From Auraticoccus cholistanensis (GTDB lineage Bacteria > Actinomycetota > Actinomycetes > Propionibacteriales > Propionibacteriaceae), in contig NZ_WPCU01000005.1 in NCBI RefSeq assembly GCF_009742705.1, positions 425,370 through 489,369 on the forward strand: a stretch of 64,000 nucleotides of DNA, in the 5' to 3' direction. Of the stretch, positions 36,005-49,957 are shown in pieces. The notes under the pieces were generated by a model that was not told the origin of the DNA, ran no database searches, and saw only the letters and a list, made by a program, of their open reading frames with translations. The translations under genes were made by a program, and so were the position numbers. Position 1 is the stretch's first letter, and each line of letters starts with the position of its first letter.

Positions 36005-36511
36005 ATGGCCAGGAGGGAACGAGGACCACGGGGACGCGCCGGTGCCGCCACGCCGGCGCTGGAGGTGCTGACCGCGGCGGGGACGGCGCACACGCTGCAC
36101 CCCTACGAGCACACCGAGGGCGAGACGCACTTCGGGCAGGAGGCGGTGGCCGCCCTGGGCGTGCCGGCCGAGCGGGTGCTCAAGACGGTGGTGGCCGACT
36201 GCGGCGGCGAGCTGGTGGTGACGGTCGTCCCGGTGGCGCGCCAGGTGGACCTCAAGGCGCTCGCCGCGGCGCTCGGTGCCAAGAAGGCGGCGATGGCGGC
36301 GCCGGCCGCGGCCGAGCGGAGCAGCGGCTACGTGGTGGGCGGGATCTCCCCGCTGGGGCAGCGGACCCGGCTGCGGACGGTGGTGGACGCCTCCGCGCTG
36401 GACCACACGACCGTGCTGGTCTCGGCCGGCCGCCGCGGGCTGCAGGTCGAGCTGGACCCGGCGGACCTGGTCGCCCTCACCGGCGCGGAGGTCGCCGCCG
36501 TCGGGCGCTGA
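36005..36511 (+). CDS. ybaK: Cys-tRNA(Pro)/Cys-tRNA(Cys) deacylase YbaK
   Basis: A 168-residue tRNA-editing protein that clears cysteine wrongly attached to tRNA-Pro. It has the YbaK fold blocks ALEVLTAAGTAHTLHPYEH, LGVPAERVLKTVVADCGG, ELVVTVVPVARQVDLKALA, GAKKAAMAAPAAAE and YVVGGISPLGQRTRLRTVVD. The lysine in VLKTVV is the conserved catalytic-site residue, and GGISPLG is the typical family loop. The length is normal. It is convergent with the membrane protein gene downstream, with ten bases between stops. Confidence 0.92.
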   Translation: MARRERGPRGRAGAATPALEVLTAAGTAHTLHPYEHTEGETHFGQEAVAALGVPAERVLKTVVADCGGELVVTVVPVARQVDLKALAAALGAKKAAMAAPAAAERSSGYVVGGISPLGQRTRLRTVVDASALDHTTVLVSAGRRGLQVELDPADLVALTGAEVAAVGR

Positions 36512-36521
36512 GCCGCCGAGC

Positions 36522-37247
36522 TCAGGGACGCCCGGGCGAGCCGGCCGAGGTCGGCTGGTCGACGGCCCCGCCCGGGTGCACCGGACCCGCGCCCGGCAGG
36601 TCCTCGGGCAGCACGCCCGCCACCGCCTCGTGCCGCCGGCGCCGCCCCGGCCCGCGCCGCCGGCCGAACAACGGGGTGGGCTCCTCGTTGTCGGGGGCCA
36701 GCGAGGACCACAGCAGGATCGGGATGCTGGCCATGAAGGGCCACACCAGCAGCGACACCGGGGCCCGCAGCGTCAGCTGGATCGGCACCAGGTCGCCGGG
36801 GCGGGCCTGGGCCAGCCGGGTCTCGAAGTCGCCGGGGCCCATCGTCCAGCCGACCAGCCAGGCCAGCCCGCCGGCCACCAGCGCGCCCGCCGCGGCGAGC
36901 AGGATGACCGTCCAGCCGACCCGCACCAGCCGCCACCAGGCCAGCACCCCGATCAGCAGCCCGCCGACGGCGGCCAGCAGGCAGAACCAGGCGTCCCCGC
37001 TGAACTGCTCGGCCAGCCCCCGCTCGCTGGTGGTCGCCCGGCCCTGGTCGTCGACCAGGTAGCCGGGCAGCACGGCCAGCTGCGACCACAGCAGCCCGGC
37101 CAGCGCGCCGACCACCAGGCAGGTGCCGAGGAAGACGCCCAGCTCCGACACCAGCCGGTGCCGGCGGGAGGTGCGGCTCTCCCCCGGCAGCAGCACCGGC
37201 TCCTCGCCCTCGGGCGCCGGGACGTCCGGGACGGCCTCGCCGTTCAC
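36522..37247 (-). CDS. Actinobacterial membrane protein of unknown function
   Basis: A 241-residue integral membrane protein, perhaps DUF2567-like. It has four hydrophobic segments: ELGVFLGTCLVVGALAGLLW, WFCLLAAVGGLLIGVLAWW, VILLAAAGALVAGGLAWLVG and VSLLVWPFMASIPILLW. A 60-residue Arg/Pro-rich cytoplasmic tail follows. The soluble loop between segments one and two (PGYLVDDQGRATTSERGLAEQF) is external. No enzymatic motif is seen. Two starts are possible. The GTG at 37247 forms a GTGA overlap with the dnaE stop, the pattern used by most genes here. The GTG at 37259 would overlap dnaE by 16 bases. Confidence 0.75.
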   Translation of the reverse strand: MNGEAVPDVPAPEGEEPVLLPGESRTSRRHRLVSELGVFLGTCLVVGALAGLLWSQLAVLPGYLVDDQGRATTSERGLAEQFSGDAWFCLLAAVGGLLIGVLAWWRLVRVGWTVILLAAAGALVAGGLAWLVGWTMGPGDFETRLAQARPGDLVPIQLTLRAPVSLLVWPFMASIPILLWSSLAPDNEEPTPLFGRRRGPGRRRRHEAVAGVLPEDLPGAGPVHPGGAVDQPTSAGSPGRP

Positions 37248-40200
37248 GCGCTCAGACACGACGGCCCCAGCAGCGCCTTCAGGTCGGCCATCAGCGGGGG
37301 CGAGGGGGTCACCCGCAGCTGCTGGTCGATCCGCCAGAGCGTGGTGCGGCTGCCCGAGGACAGCCGCAGCTGCACCTCGGTCATGCCCGGGTGGCTCTGC
37401 AGCACGCCGCGCAGCTGCTGCACCACCGGCGGGGTGCAGCGGGTGGCCGGCAGCGAGATCACCACGGGTCCGCTCGGGCCCTCGGTGATGTCGGGCAGCG
37501 TCATCTCGCTGCCCATCAGCTCCACGCTGTCGTCGGACTCGCGCACCCGGCCCTTCACCCGCACCACCGTGTCGGTGGCCAGCATGGTGGAGACCAGCTC
37601 GTAGGCCTTGGGGAACATCAGCACGTCGATGGAGGCCTCGAGGTCCTCGACGGTGACGATGGCCCAGATGTCGCCCTTCTTGGTGGTCTTGCGCTGGATC
37701 TGGGTGATCATGCCCGCGATCGTGGTGATGGTGTCGCGGGGCCCGTCCTCGGCCACCAGCTGGCCGATCGAGATCTCCCGCGAGGACTCCAGGATGTGCT
37801 CCAGCCCCTGCAGCGGGTGGTCGGAGACGTAGAGGCCGAGCATCTCGCGCTCGAAGGCGAGCTTGGTCCGCTTGTCCCAGTCCTCGACGGCAGGCACCAC
37901 CTTGGCCGCCATCGGGCTCTCGTCGGCGAACATGCCGAACAGGTCGTCCTGTCCGTTGGCCTCGTTGCGCTTGAGGTCGATGACCTCGTCCACCGCGGAG
38001 TCGAACACCTCCATCAGCGCGCGGCGGGTGTGGCCCATCGAGTCGAAGGCGCCGGCCTTGATCAGCGACTCGATCATCCGCTTGTTGCACACCACCAGCG
38101 GCGCGTGGTCGAGGAACTCGTAGAAGTCGCGGGCCTTGCCGTGCTCCTCGCGGGCGGCCACGATCGCCTGCACCACCGCCCCGCCCACGTTGCGGATGGC
38201 GTTCAGCCCGAAGCGGATGTCGGTGCCCACCGGGGTGAAGTCGGCCTCGGACTCGTTGACGTCGGGCGGCAGCACCTTGATGCCCATCCGCCGGCACTCG
38301 CCGAGGTAGATGGCCATCTTGTCCTTGTCGTCCTTGACCGAGGTCAGCACCGCGGCCATGTACTCGGCCGGGTAGTTGGCCTTCAGGTAGGCCGTCCAGT
38401 ACGAGACCAGCCCGTAGGCCGCGGAGTGGGCCTTGTTGAAGGCGTAGTCGGAGAACGGCACCAGGACGTCCCACAGCGCCTTGATCGCCTCGCGGGAGAA
38501 GCCGCGCTCGACCATGCCCTGCTCGAAGCCGACGTACTCCGCGTCGAGCACCTCGCGCTTCTTCTTGCCCATCGCGCGACGCAGCAGGTCGGCCTTGCCC
38601 AGCGTGTACCCGGCCAGCTTCTGGGCGATCTCCATCACCTGCTCCTGGTACACGATCAGCCCGTAGGTCGTGCCCAGGATGGGTTCGAGCGCCTCGGCCA
38701 GCTCCGGGTGCAGGTAGCTGACCTCCTGCTGGCCGTTCTTGCGCAGCGCGTAGTTGATGTGGCTGTTGGCCCCCATCGGCCCGGGCCGGTACAGCGCGCC
38801 GACGGCGGAGATGTCCTCGAAGTTGTCCGGCTTCATCAGCCGCAGCAGCGAGCGCATCGGGCCGCCGTCGAACTGGAACACCCCCAGGGTGTCGCCGCGG
38901 CCGAGCAGGGCGTAGGTGGCGGGGTCGTCGAGGTCCTTGCTCAGCGCGTCCAGGTCGATGCTCACCCCGGCGTTGAGCTCGACGTTGCGGACCGCGTCGT
39001 CGAGGATCGTCAGGTTCCGCAGCCCCAGGAAGTCCATCTTGACCAGCCCCAGGGACTCGCACCCGGGGTAGTCGAACTGGGTGATGATCGCGCCGTCGGC
39101 CTCGCGCTTCATGATCGGGATGACGTTCTCCAGCGGCTCGCTGGACATGATCACCCCGGCCGCGTGCACGCCCCACTGCCGCTTCAGGCCCTCGATCCCG
39201 GTGGCCTTGTCGACCACGGTCTTGACCTCGGCGTCGGCCTGGTACAGCGCCCGGAACTCCGCGCCCTCGGCGTAGCGCTTGTGCTCGGGGTTGAAGATCT
39301 CGGTGAGCGGGACGTCCTTGCCCATCACCGCCGGCGGCATCGCCTTGGTGATGCGGTCGCCGATGGCGAAGGGGTAGCCAAGCACCCGGCCGGCGTCCTT
39401 GACCGCCTGCTTGGCCTTGATGGTGCCGTAGGTGATGATCTGGCTGACCCGGTCGTCGCCGTACTTCTCGGTGACGTAGCGGATCACCTCGCCGCGGCGG
39501 CGCTCGTCGAAGTCGATGTCGAAGTCGGGCATCGACATGCGCTCGGGGTTGAGGAAGCGCTCGAAGATCAGCCCGTGCTGCAGCGGGTCGAGGTCGGTGA
39601 TCCGCATCGCGTAGGCGCACATGGAGCCCGCACCCGAGCCACGGCCCGGGCCGACCCGGATGCCGTTCTCCTTGGCCCAGCGGATGAAGTCCGAGACCAC
39701 GAGGAAGTAGCCGGCGTAGCCCTTGGAGATGATGACTTCCTGCTCGAACTCCGCCTGCCGGCGGACCGCGTCGGGCACGCCGCCCGGGTAGCGGCGGTGC
39801 AGACCGCGCTCGACCTCCTTGACGAACCACGACGTCTCGTCCTCCCCCGGCGGGCAGGGGAAGCGGGGCATGTAGCGCCCCTCGCCCTCGGTGAAGGAGA
39901 TCTGGCAGCGCTCGGCGATCTCGAGGGTGTTGTCGCAGGCCTCGGGCAGCTCGGCGAAGAGCCGGCGCATCTCGGCCGGGGACTTGAGGTAGTAGCCGTC
40001 GCCGTCGAGCTTGAACCGGTTGGGGTCGTCCATCGTCGACCCGGACTGGACGCAGAGCAGGATCTCGTGGGCGGCGGCGTCGCTCTGGTGGACGTAGTGC
40101 AGGTCGTTGGTGGCCAGCAGCGGCAGCTGCAGCTCCTTGGCCAGCCGGAGCAGGTCCTGGCGGACCCGGGTCTCGATGCTGAGCCCGTGGTCCATCAGCT

Positions 40201-40771
40201 CCAGGTAGTAGTTCCCGGCGCCGAAGATGTCGCGGAACTCCGCGGCGGAGGCCCGGGCGTTCTCGTACTGGCCCAGCCGCAGGTAGGTCTGAACCTCGCC
40301 CGAGGGGCAGCCGGTGGTGGCGATCAGCCCCTTGGCGTAGGTGCTGAGCAGCTCCCGGTCCGCGCGGGGCTTGTAGAAGAAGCCCTCCAGCCACGACTTC
40401 GAGCTGAGCCGGAACAGGTTGTGCATGCCGGCGTCGTCCTGGGCCAGCAGCGTCATGTGGGTGTAGGCGCCGCCGCCGGAGACGTCGTCGCCGCCGCCCT
40501 TGCCCCACTGCACCCGCTTGCGCTCGCTGCGATGGGTCTTGGGGGTGACGTAGGCCTCGAGGCCGATGATCGGCTTGACCGAGGTCTTCTTCGCCGCCTT
40601 GTAGAACTCGTAGGCGCCGTAGAGGTTGCCGTGGTCGGTCATCGCCAGGGCGGGCATCTGGTGGCGCTCGGCCTCGGCGAACAGGTCGGGCAGCCGTGCC
40701 GCTCCGTCCAGCATCGAGAACTCCGAGTGCACGTGCAGGTGGACGAACCCGTCCTTCTCAGACCCTGGCAT
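37244..40771 (-). CDS. dnaE: DNA polymerase III subunit alpha
   Basis: Replicative polymerase of 1175 residues. The N-terminal PHP domain begins FVHLHVHSEFSMLDGAARL and includes ALAMTDHGNLYGAYEF. The polymerase palm has GPGRGSGAGSMCAYAM and PDFDIDFDERRRGEVIRYV with the catalytic aspartates. Helix-hairpin-helix, OB-fold (DIWAIVTVEDLEASIDVLMF) and C-terminal domains follow. The sequence resembles the essential DnaE1 rather than the SOS mutagenesis enzyme DnaE2, and no LexA box precedes it. The ATG at 40771 has only a distant GAGGAAGGG. A possible -10, TAGTCT, lies near 40850. Confidence 0.97.
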   Translation of the reverse strand: MPGSEKDGFVHLHVHSEFSMLDGAARLPDLFAEAERHQMPALAMTDHGNLYGAYEFYKAAKKTSVKPIIGLEAYVTPKTHRSERKRVQWGKGGGDDVSGGGAYTHMTLLAQDDAGMHNLFRLSSKSWLEGFFYKPRADRELLSTYAKGLIATTGCPSGEVQTYLRLGQYENARASAAEFRDIFGAGNYYLELMDHGLSIETRVRQDLLRLAKELQLPLLATNDLHYVHQSDAAAHEILLCVQSGSTMDDPNRFKLDGDGYYLKSPAEMRRLFAELPEACDNTLEIAERCQISFTEGEGRYMPRFPCPPGEDETSWFVKEVERGLHRRYPGGVPDAVRRQAEFEQEVIISKGYAGYFLVVSDFIRWAKENGIRVGPGRGSGAGSMCAYAMRITDLDPLQHGLIFERFLNPERMSMPDFDIDFDERRRGEVIRYVTEKYGDDRVSQIITYGTIKAKQAVKDAGRVLGYPFAIGDRITKAMPPAVMGKDVPLTEIFNPEHKRYAEGAEFRALYQADAEVKTVVDKATGIEGLKRQWGVHAAGVIMSSEPLENVIPIMKREADGAIITQFDYPGCESLGLVKMDFLGLRNLTILDDAVRNVELNAGVSIDLDALSKDLDDPATYALLGRGDTLGVFQFDGGPMRSLLRLMKPDNFEDISAVGALYRPGPMGANSHINYALRKNGQQEVSYLHPELAEALEPILGTTYGLIVYQEQVMEIAQKLAGYTLGKADLLRRAMGKKKREVLDAEYVGFEQGMVERGFSREAIKALWDVLVPFSDYAFNKAHSAAYGLVSYWTAYLKANYPAEYMAAVLTSVKDDKDKMAIYLGECRRMGIKVLPPDVNESEADFTPVGTDIRFGLNAIRNVGGAVVQAIVAAREEHGKARDFYEFLDHAPLVVCNKRMIESLIKAGAFDSMGHTRRALMEVFDSAVDEVIDLKRNEANGQDDLFGMFADESPMAAKVVPAVEDWDKRTKLAFEREMLGLYVSDHPLQGLEHILESSREISIGQLVAEDGPRDTITTIAGMITQIQRKTTKKGDIWAIVTVEDLEASIDVLMFPKAYELVSTMLATDTVVRVKGRVRESDDSVELMGSEMTLPDITEGPSGPVVISLPATRCTPPVVQQLRGVLQSHPGMTEVQLRLSSGSRTTLWRIDQQLRVTPSPPLMADLKALLGPSCLSA

Positions 40772-40891
40772 GAGCGTGTGGCTGACCCTTCCTCGACACC
40801 CGGCGCCGCGTCCGGCGACTGCCCGCCCGACGGCTCGACGCGTCCGGGACAGACTAGTACCGAGCCCGGACAGAACCGACCACCCACGCCA

Positions 40892-40939
40892 CGGCGGCGC
40901 CCGATCAGCTGCGTGGTCGCAGCCGTTCGGGCGCCGCCG
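40892..40939 (-). terminator. Strong hairpin terminator after gltD
   Basis: CGGCGGCGCCCGA (40892-40904) pairs perfectly with TCGGGCGCCGCCG (40927-40939). Inside, GCTGCG (40908-40913) pairs with CGCAGC (40918-40923) around a TGGT loop. The structure starts 18 bases past the gltD stop, has no U-tract, and should insulate gltBD from dnaE. Confidence 0.78.
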
Positions 40940-40957
40940 GAGGTGGGGCTGGTGAGC

Positions 40958-42413
40958 TCAGGCGATCAGCGGGCGGACGTGCGGGCCGATCGGGCGGGGC
41001 AGCTTGGACGAGCCGCTGAGCAGGGCGTCCACGCCGTTGGCGCAGGAGCGGCCCTCGGCGATGGCCCACACGATCAGCGACTGACCGCGGCCGGCGTCAC
41101 CGCAGGCGAAGACGCCGGGCACGTTGGTGGCGTAGGACTCGTCGCGGGCGATGTTGCCGCGGGCGTCCAGCTCCACCCCCAGCTGCTCGACCACGGTGCC
41201 GGTCTCGGGGCCGGTGAAGCCCATCGCCAGCAGCACCAGGTCGGCCGGGATGGTCCGCTCGGTGCCCTCCACCGGGACGAAGCGGCCCTCGCTGAAGGTG
41301 ACCTCCGACAGCCGCAGCGCGGTGACCCGGCCGTCCTCGCCGAGGAACTCCGAGGTGGAGCTGGCGTAGATGCGCTCCCCGCCCTCCTCGTGGGCGGAGG
41401 AGACCCGGTAGATCATCGGGTAGGTCGGCCAGGGCTGGTGGCCCGGGCGGGCCTCCGGCGGCTGCGGCATGATCTCGAGCTGGGTGACCGAGGCGGCCCC
41501 CTGCCGGGTGGCGGTGCCGAGGCAGTCCGCACCGGTGTCGCCGCCGCCGATGATCACCACGTGCTTGCCGGCGGCGGTGATCTGGTCGGGCACCTGCTCC
41601 CCCAGCGCGGCCCGGTTGGCCTGCGGGAGGTACTCCATGGCCTGGTGGATGCCGGCGAGCTCGCGTCCCGGCACGGGCAGGTCGCGGGCCCGGGTGGAGC
41701 CGATGGCCAGCACGACGGCGTCGTAGCGCTCACGCAGCTGGTCGCCGGTGATGTCGACGCCCACGTCCACCCCGGAGCGGAAGATGGTGCCCTCGTTCTG
41801 CATCTGCCGGATCCGGCGGTCGAGGACCTTCTTCTCCATCTTGAACTCGGGGATCCCGTAGCGCAGCAGGCCGCCGGGGGCGTCGGCGCGCTCGTAGACC
41901 GCCACCGTGTGACCGGCCCGCGAGAGCTGCTGGGCCGCCGCCAGGCCGGCCGGGCCGGAGCCGATCACGGCCACCGTCTTGCCGGTGTGCCAGTCGGGGA
42001 TCTCGGGGCGGACGCGCTTGTCCTCCCAGCCCTTGTCGATGATCGAGACCTCGACGTTCTTGATGGTGACCGGGTCCTTGGAGATCCCGACCACGCACGC
42101 GGTCTCGCAGGGCGCCGGGCAGAGCCGTCCGGTGAACTCGGGGAAGTTGTTCGTGGCGTGCAGCCGCTCCAGCGCCTGCTCCCACTCCCCCCGCCAGACG
42201 AAGTCGTTCCACTCCGGGATCAGGTTCCCCAGCGGGCAGCCGCTGTGGCAGAACGGGATGCCGCAGTCCATGCAGCGCCCGGCCTGCTCGCTGATGATCG
42301 GCAGCAGCGCCCGGCCGGGTCCGCCGGGGTACACCTCGTTCCAGTCCCGGACGCGCTCGGCCACGGGCCGGCGCTCGGCCACCCGGACCGGGGTGGTCAT
42401 GAAGCCTCGGGGA

Positions 42414-42421
<8 letters not shown>
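40958..42421 (-). CDS. gltD: Glutamate synthase (NADPH) small subunit
   Basis: A 487-residue flavoprotein that passes electrons from NADPH through FAD and iron-sulfur clusters to GltB. The N-terminal cluster region has [19 protein letters not shown] and [14 protein letters not shown], eight cysteines in the usual arrangement. The FAD loop is [17 protein letters not shown], the NADPH loop [14 protein letters not shown], and the C-terminus has [19 protein letters not shown]. The ATG at 42421 overlaps the end of gltB by eight bases and has GAGG six bases upstream. Confidence 0.97.
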
Positions 42422-47039
<4,618 letters not shown>

Positions 47040-47276
47040 GTCGTCTCCCATCACTGTCTGGTCCTCCGCGGGGGTGTGGACCCTGGTGCTGCGCCAGGCC
47101 GGAGGCGCCGGCCCCGCGTCGTTCGGGCGCTCCTCGTCGAGGAGCGTGCTGGTGGGTGCTCGGGCGGCGGGGAGCCTATCGAGACGGTCCCACATCGTGA
47201 GCGGACTTGCCCAGATCTTGGACGTCTCAGCGCATGGGCGTGCGTCGTTGCGGAGACGTGCGGTGCGGTCGGAGGG
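47040..47276 (-). promoter_or_regulatory. Upstream region of gltBD
   Basis: This 237-base gap holds no convincing gene. TAGGCT (47178-47173) is the best -10, giving a leader of about 125 nt. I see no recognisable GlnR site. Confidence 0.35.
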
Positions 47277-47501
47277 TCAGCGACGGCGACGATCGGTCGC
47301 GCGGATGCGGACGGGTGCCGTCCGGGCTCGAGGGGCCCGGCCCAGGGCTGTGACCAGCGCCACGCCGGCCGCAGCGGCCAGGACCAGGACGGCTGCACCG
47401 GCCGTGGCCGGCGAAGACGACGCACCCACACCGGCGACGATGGCGGTGACCGTCACGGCGGCAGCGAGGAGCACCATGACGTGCACGGTGTTGCGGTTCA
47501 T
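47277..47501 (-). CDS. Small membrane protein, 74 residues
   Basis: Not assigned to a family. Two hydrophobic helices, VMVLLAAAVTVTAIVAGVGA and GAAVLVLAAAAGVALVTAL, are joined by a short SSSPAT turn. A basic tail (RAPRARTAPVRIRATDRRRR) follows, placing both termini in the cytoplasm by the positive-inside rule. The ATG at 47501 is fixed by GGAGG five bases upstream, while the GTG at 47507 lies too close to it. It is 52 bases after lgt and in the same direction. Confidence 0.65.
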   Translation of the reverse strand: MNRNTVHVMVLLAAAVTVTAIVAGVGASSSPATAGAAVLVLAAAAGVALVTALGRAPRARTAPVRIRATDRRRR

Positions 47502-47553
47502 GGGCACCTCCTGCTGCGAGCGACGATGGAGCGAGTATAGGAGTCGCCGCGAC

Positions 47554-48552
47554 TCAGCCTCGACCGGCGGACGGATCTGGACCGTCGGTCGCGTCCTCCT
47601 CCGGCTCGTCCATCTCCGGCCTCGACCGCGCTCCCGCCGGCTCCTCCCCCGCCGGCTCGTCCCCCGCCGGCTCGTCCCGGACCGCCCGGCTGGGCGCCGG
47701 CTGCTCGGCCTCGGCGTCGGTCGAGGGGGCGCCCGGCTCGACGGAGTCCTCCAGGCCGGGGCGGAAGCGCAGCAGCCAGACCAGCCACAGCAGGCCGCCG
47801 ACCAGCAGCACCAGGGTGGTGTAGTTGTTCAGCCGCAGCCCGCCGAACTCGTTGGCGGGGTCGATCCGCAGCGCCTCGATCCAGAACCGGCCCAGCGCGT
47901 AGAGCACGACGTAGAGGGCGAAGGTCTTGCCGCGGCCGAGGCGGAACCGTCTCCCCGCCCAGATCAGCAGCAGGCACACCCCGAGGTTCCACAGCAGCTC
48001 GTAGAGGAAGGTCGGGTGGAAGGTGGCGAACTCGGTGTAGCCGGTGGGCCGGTGGGCCTCGTCGATCTCCAGCGCCCAGGGCAGCGTGGTGGGCGCGCCG
48101 AACAGCTCCTGGTTGAAGTAGTTGCCCACCCGTCCGACGGCCTGGGCCAGCACCAGGCCGGGGGCGAGGGCGTCGGCCATGGCCAGGAAGCTGGCGCCGC
48201 GGCGCCGGGCCACCAGCCACACACCCAGGGCGCCGAGGGCGACGGCGCCGAAGATGCCCAGCCCGCCCTCCCAGATGTAGAGCGCGCGGACCGGGTCCCG
48301 GCCGGGGCCGAAGTAGAGCTGGGCGTCGGTGAGGACGTGGTAGATCCGGGCACCGACGATGCCCAGCGGGACCGCGACCAGCACGGCCGTCTCCAGGGTC
48401 TCCGGCCGCCCGCCGCGGGCGGCCCACCGGCGGGAGCCGACCACCCAGCCGACGACGATGCCGACCATGATGCAGAGCGCGTAGGCGCGGACGGGGAAGC
48501 CGAAGAGGTACCAGGTGCCCTGCGAGGGGCTGGGGATGAAGAACTCGGTCAC
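47554..48552 (-). CDS. lgt: Prolipoprotein diacylglyceryl transferase
   Basis: Integral membrane enzyme of 332 residues that attaches diacylglycerol to the lipobox cysteine of prolipoproteins. Family features are RAYALCIMVGIVVGWVVG, GIVGARIYHVLTD, YIWEGGLGIFGAV, the signature region LAQAVGRVGNYFNQELFG, and FHPTFLYELLWN. The C-terminus carries a cytoplasmic tail of about 75 residues rich in Glu, Pro, Ala and Asp with repeated PAGDEPAGEEPAG units. The GTG at 48552 overlaps the upstream stop. Its neighbour two genes upstream encodes a lipoprotein that would be its substrate. Confidence 0.96.
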   Translation of the reverse strand: MTEFFIPSPSQGTWYLFGFPVRAYALCIMVGIVVGWVVGSRRWAARGGRPETLETAVLVAVPLGIVGARIYHVLTDAQLYFGPGRDPVRALYIWEGGLGIFGAVALGALGVWLVARRRGASFLAMADALAPGLVLAQAVGRVGNYFNQELFGAPTTLPWALEIDEAHRPTGYTEFATFHPTFLYELLWNLGVCLLLIWAGRRFRLGRGKTFALYVVLYALGRFWIEALRIDPANEFGGLRLNNYTTLVLLVGGLLWLVWLLRFRPGLEDSVEPGAPSTDAEAEQPAPSRAVRDEPAGDEPAGEEPAGARSRPEMDEPEEDATDGPDPSAGRG

Positions 48553-49325
48553 GGGGTCTCCTGCAGCTGGGCGGCCAGGCTCGCCGGTGTGGTGGTGGCG
48601 AGGTCGAGCGGGGCGCCGTCGAGCAGCACCGTGGGGGTCGCCTCGACCCCGGCGGTCCGCGAGGCGGCGTCGACGGAGTCGAGGTAGGACTGGGCGCCGG
48701 TGTCGCGGACGCACCGGGTGAACGACTCCGGCAGCCCGGGGCTGACCTGCTCGGCCAGGGCGAGCAGCACCTCGTCGTCCCAGTCGGCGCGCCAGCTGGC
48801 GAAGAGGGCGTCGTGGTAGGCGGGACCGAAGCCGGCCTCGGTGGCGCAGGCGAAGGCGTTCCCGGCCCGGACCGAGGCGGGCGGCTGGACGAAGGTCAGC
48901 GGTGCGAGCTCCAGCCGCACGTGGCCCGCGGCCACCGCCTCGTGCAGCACGTCGCGGTAGCCGGTGGCGAAGTCGGCGCAGTGCGGGCAGGAGAAGTCGG
49001 CCCACACCGTCAGGGTGCGCGCGCCGTCCCCGCCGCCGAGCAGCACGGGACGACCCGGGGCCAGCGGCTGCGGCGCCCGCTCCGCGGCCGGCACCGGCTG
49101 CGGCACGACCAGCTCCCCGGCCGCCGCTCCCCCGCCACCCGGCCGCTGGCCCAGCACGACGGCCAGCGCGACCACCACGACGGCGGCCACGGCGACCGCG
49201 GCCAGCACCAGCAGCCGGCGCCGGCGGGCCGCGGCCTGGCGGGCGGCGGCGTCGGCCCGCAGCCGGGCGTTGCGGGCGGACCCGCCGGGGCCGGCGGGGC
49301 GTCGCCGGGTGGACCGTGCGCTCAC
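48549..49325 (-). CDS. Membrane-anchored DsbA-like thiol-disulfide oxidoreductase
   Basis: A 258-residue protein with an N-terminal Arg-rich cytoplasmic stretch, one transmembrane helix (LLVLAAVAVAAVVVVALAVV, about 38-57), a Gly/Ala linker and an extracellular thioredoxin-like domain. The active site is CPHC at 113-116 in WADFSCPHCADF. The cis-proline loop is GVEATPTVLLDG. Two more cysteines (FACATE and FTRCVRD) could form a structural disulfide. It probably oxidises or isomerises disulfides in exported proteins. The GTG at 49325 overlaps the SCO1-like stop, so these two and lgt are coupled. Confidence 0.87.
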   Translation of the reverse strand: MSARSTRRRPAGPGGSARNARLRADAAARQAAARRRRLLVLAAVAVAAVVVVALAVVLGQRPGGGGAAAGELVVPQPVPAAERAPQPLAPGRPVLLGGGDGARTLTVWADFSCPHCADFATGYRDVLHEAVAAGHVRLELAPLTFVQPPASVRAGNAFACATEAGFGPAYHDALFASWRADWDDEVLLALAEQVSPGLPESFTRCVRDTGAQSYLDSVDAASRTAGVEATPTVLLDGAPLDLATTTPASLAAQLQETP

Positions 49326-49957
49326 AGCTGCTCCTCCACGAAGGTCTCCAGGTCGGCGGCCAGCACGTCGGCGGAGGTCCCCTCGAGCCAGACCAGCCGG
49401 GCCCGCCGCTCCCGGTCGACGCCGACGACCTGCGCACCGTGGGCGATCTCGTAGTCGCCGTGCCCGCCCTGCTGCCGCCCGCCGATCTCGACCCCGAGGT
49501 CGCCGGCGACCTCGCGGACCTCGTCCAGGTCACCCCGCAGCCCGAGGTAGGACCCGTCCCAGCGGTCCAGCCAGTGGCGCAGCACCTCCGGGGTGTCGCG
49601 CTCGGGGTCGATGCTCACCACGACCACCTGCACCTTGGCGGCGAGGTGGTCCGGCAGCAGCTCGCGGGCCTTCGTGATGGTCGTCATCACCTGCGCGCAG
49701 CGGGTGGTGGAGGAGGTGTAGCCGAAGAACACCAGCACCACGGGCTTGGAGGGCGACGTCCGCAGGTTGAAGTGCTGGCCCTGGGTGTCGGTCAGCGTGG
49801 CGTCGGGCACCGGGTAGCCCTCGCTCAGCCAGGTGCCGGAGTAGCGGGCGGGAGCCGGCTCCGCCTGCGGCCCGGGCGCTGCGCCGCAGCCGGTGAGGGT
49901 GAGGGCCAGCGACAGCAGCACCCCGGTCACCGCGCGGGCGGGCAGCCGGGGCCGCAT
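49322..49957 (-). CDS. SCO1/SenC-like lipoprotein with one copper cysteine missing
   Basis: A 211-residue lipoprotein with a type II signal peptide (LLSLALTLTGC, lipid cysteine at 24) and a thioredoxin-fold SCO1 domain. The family delivers copper to cytochrome c oxidase through a GYTxCxxxC pair and a distal histidine. Here the first site reads GYTSSTTRC (79-87), so the first cysteine is Ser83 and only C87 remains. The distal His is present in DYEIAHGAQVV. Copper binding is probably altered, and a role as a thiol sensor or redox partner of the DsbA-like protein next door is possible (inference). The ATG at 49957 overlaps the trpA stop. Confidence 0.83.
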   Translation of the reverse strand: MRPRLPARAVTGVLLSLALTLTGCGAAPGPQAEPAPARYSGTWLSEGYPVPDATLTDTQGQHFNLRTSPSKPVVLVFFGYTSSTTRCAQVMTTITKARELLPDHLAAKVQVVVVSIDPERDTPEVLRHWLDRWDGSYLGLRGDLDEVREVAGDLGVEIGGRQQGGHGDYEIAHGAQVVGVDRERRARLVWLEGTSADVLAADLETFVEEQL

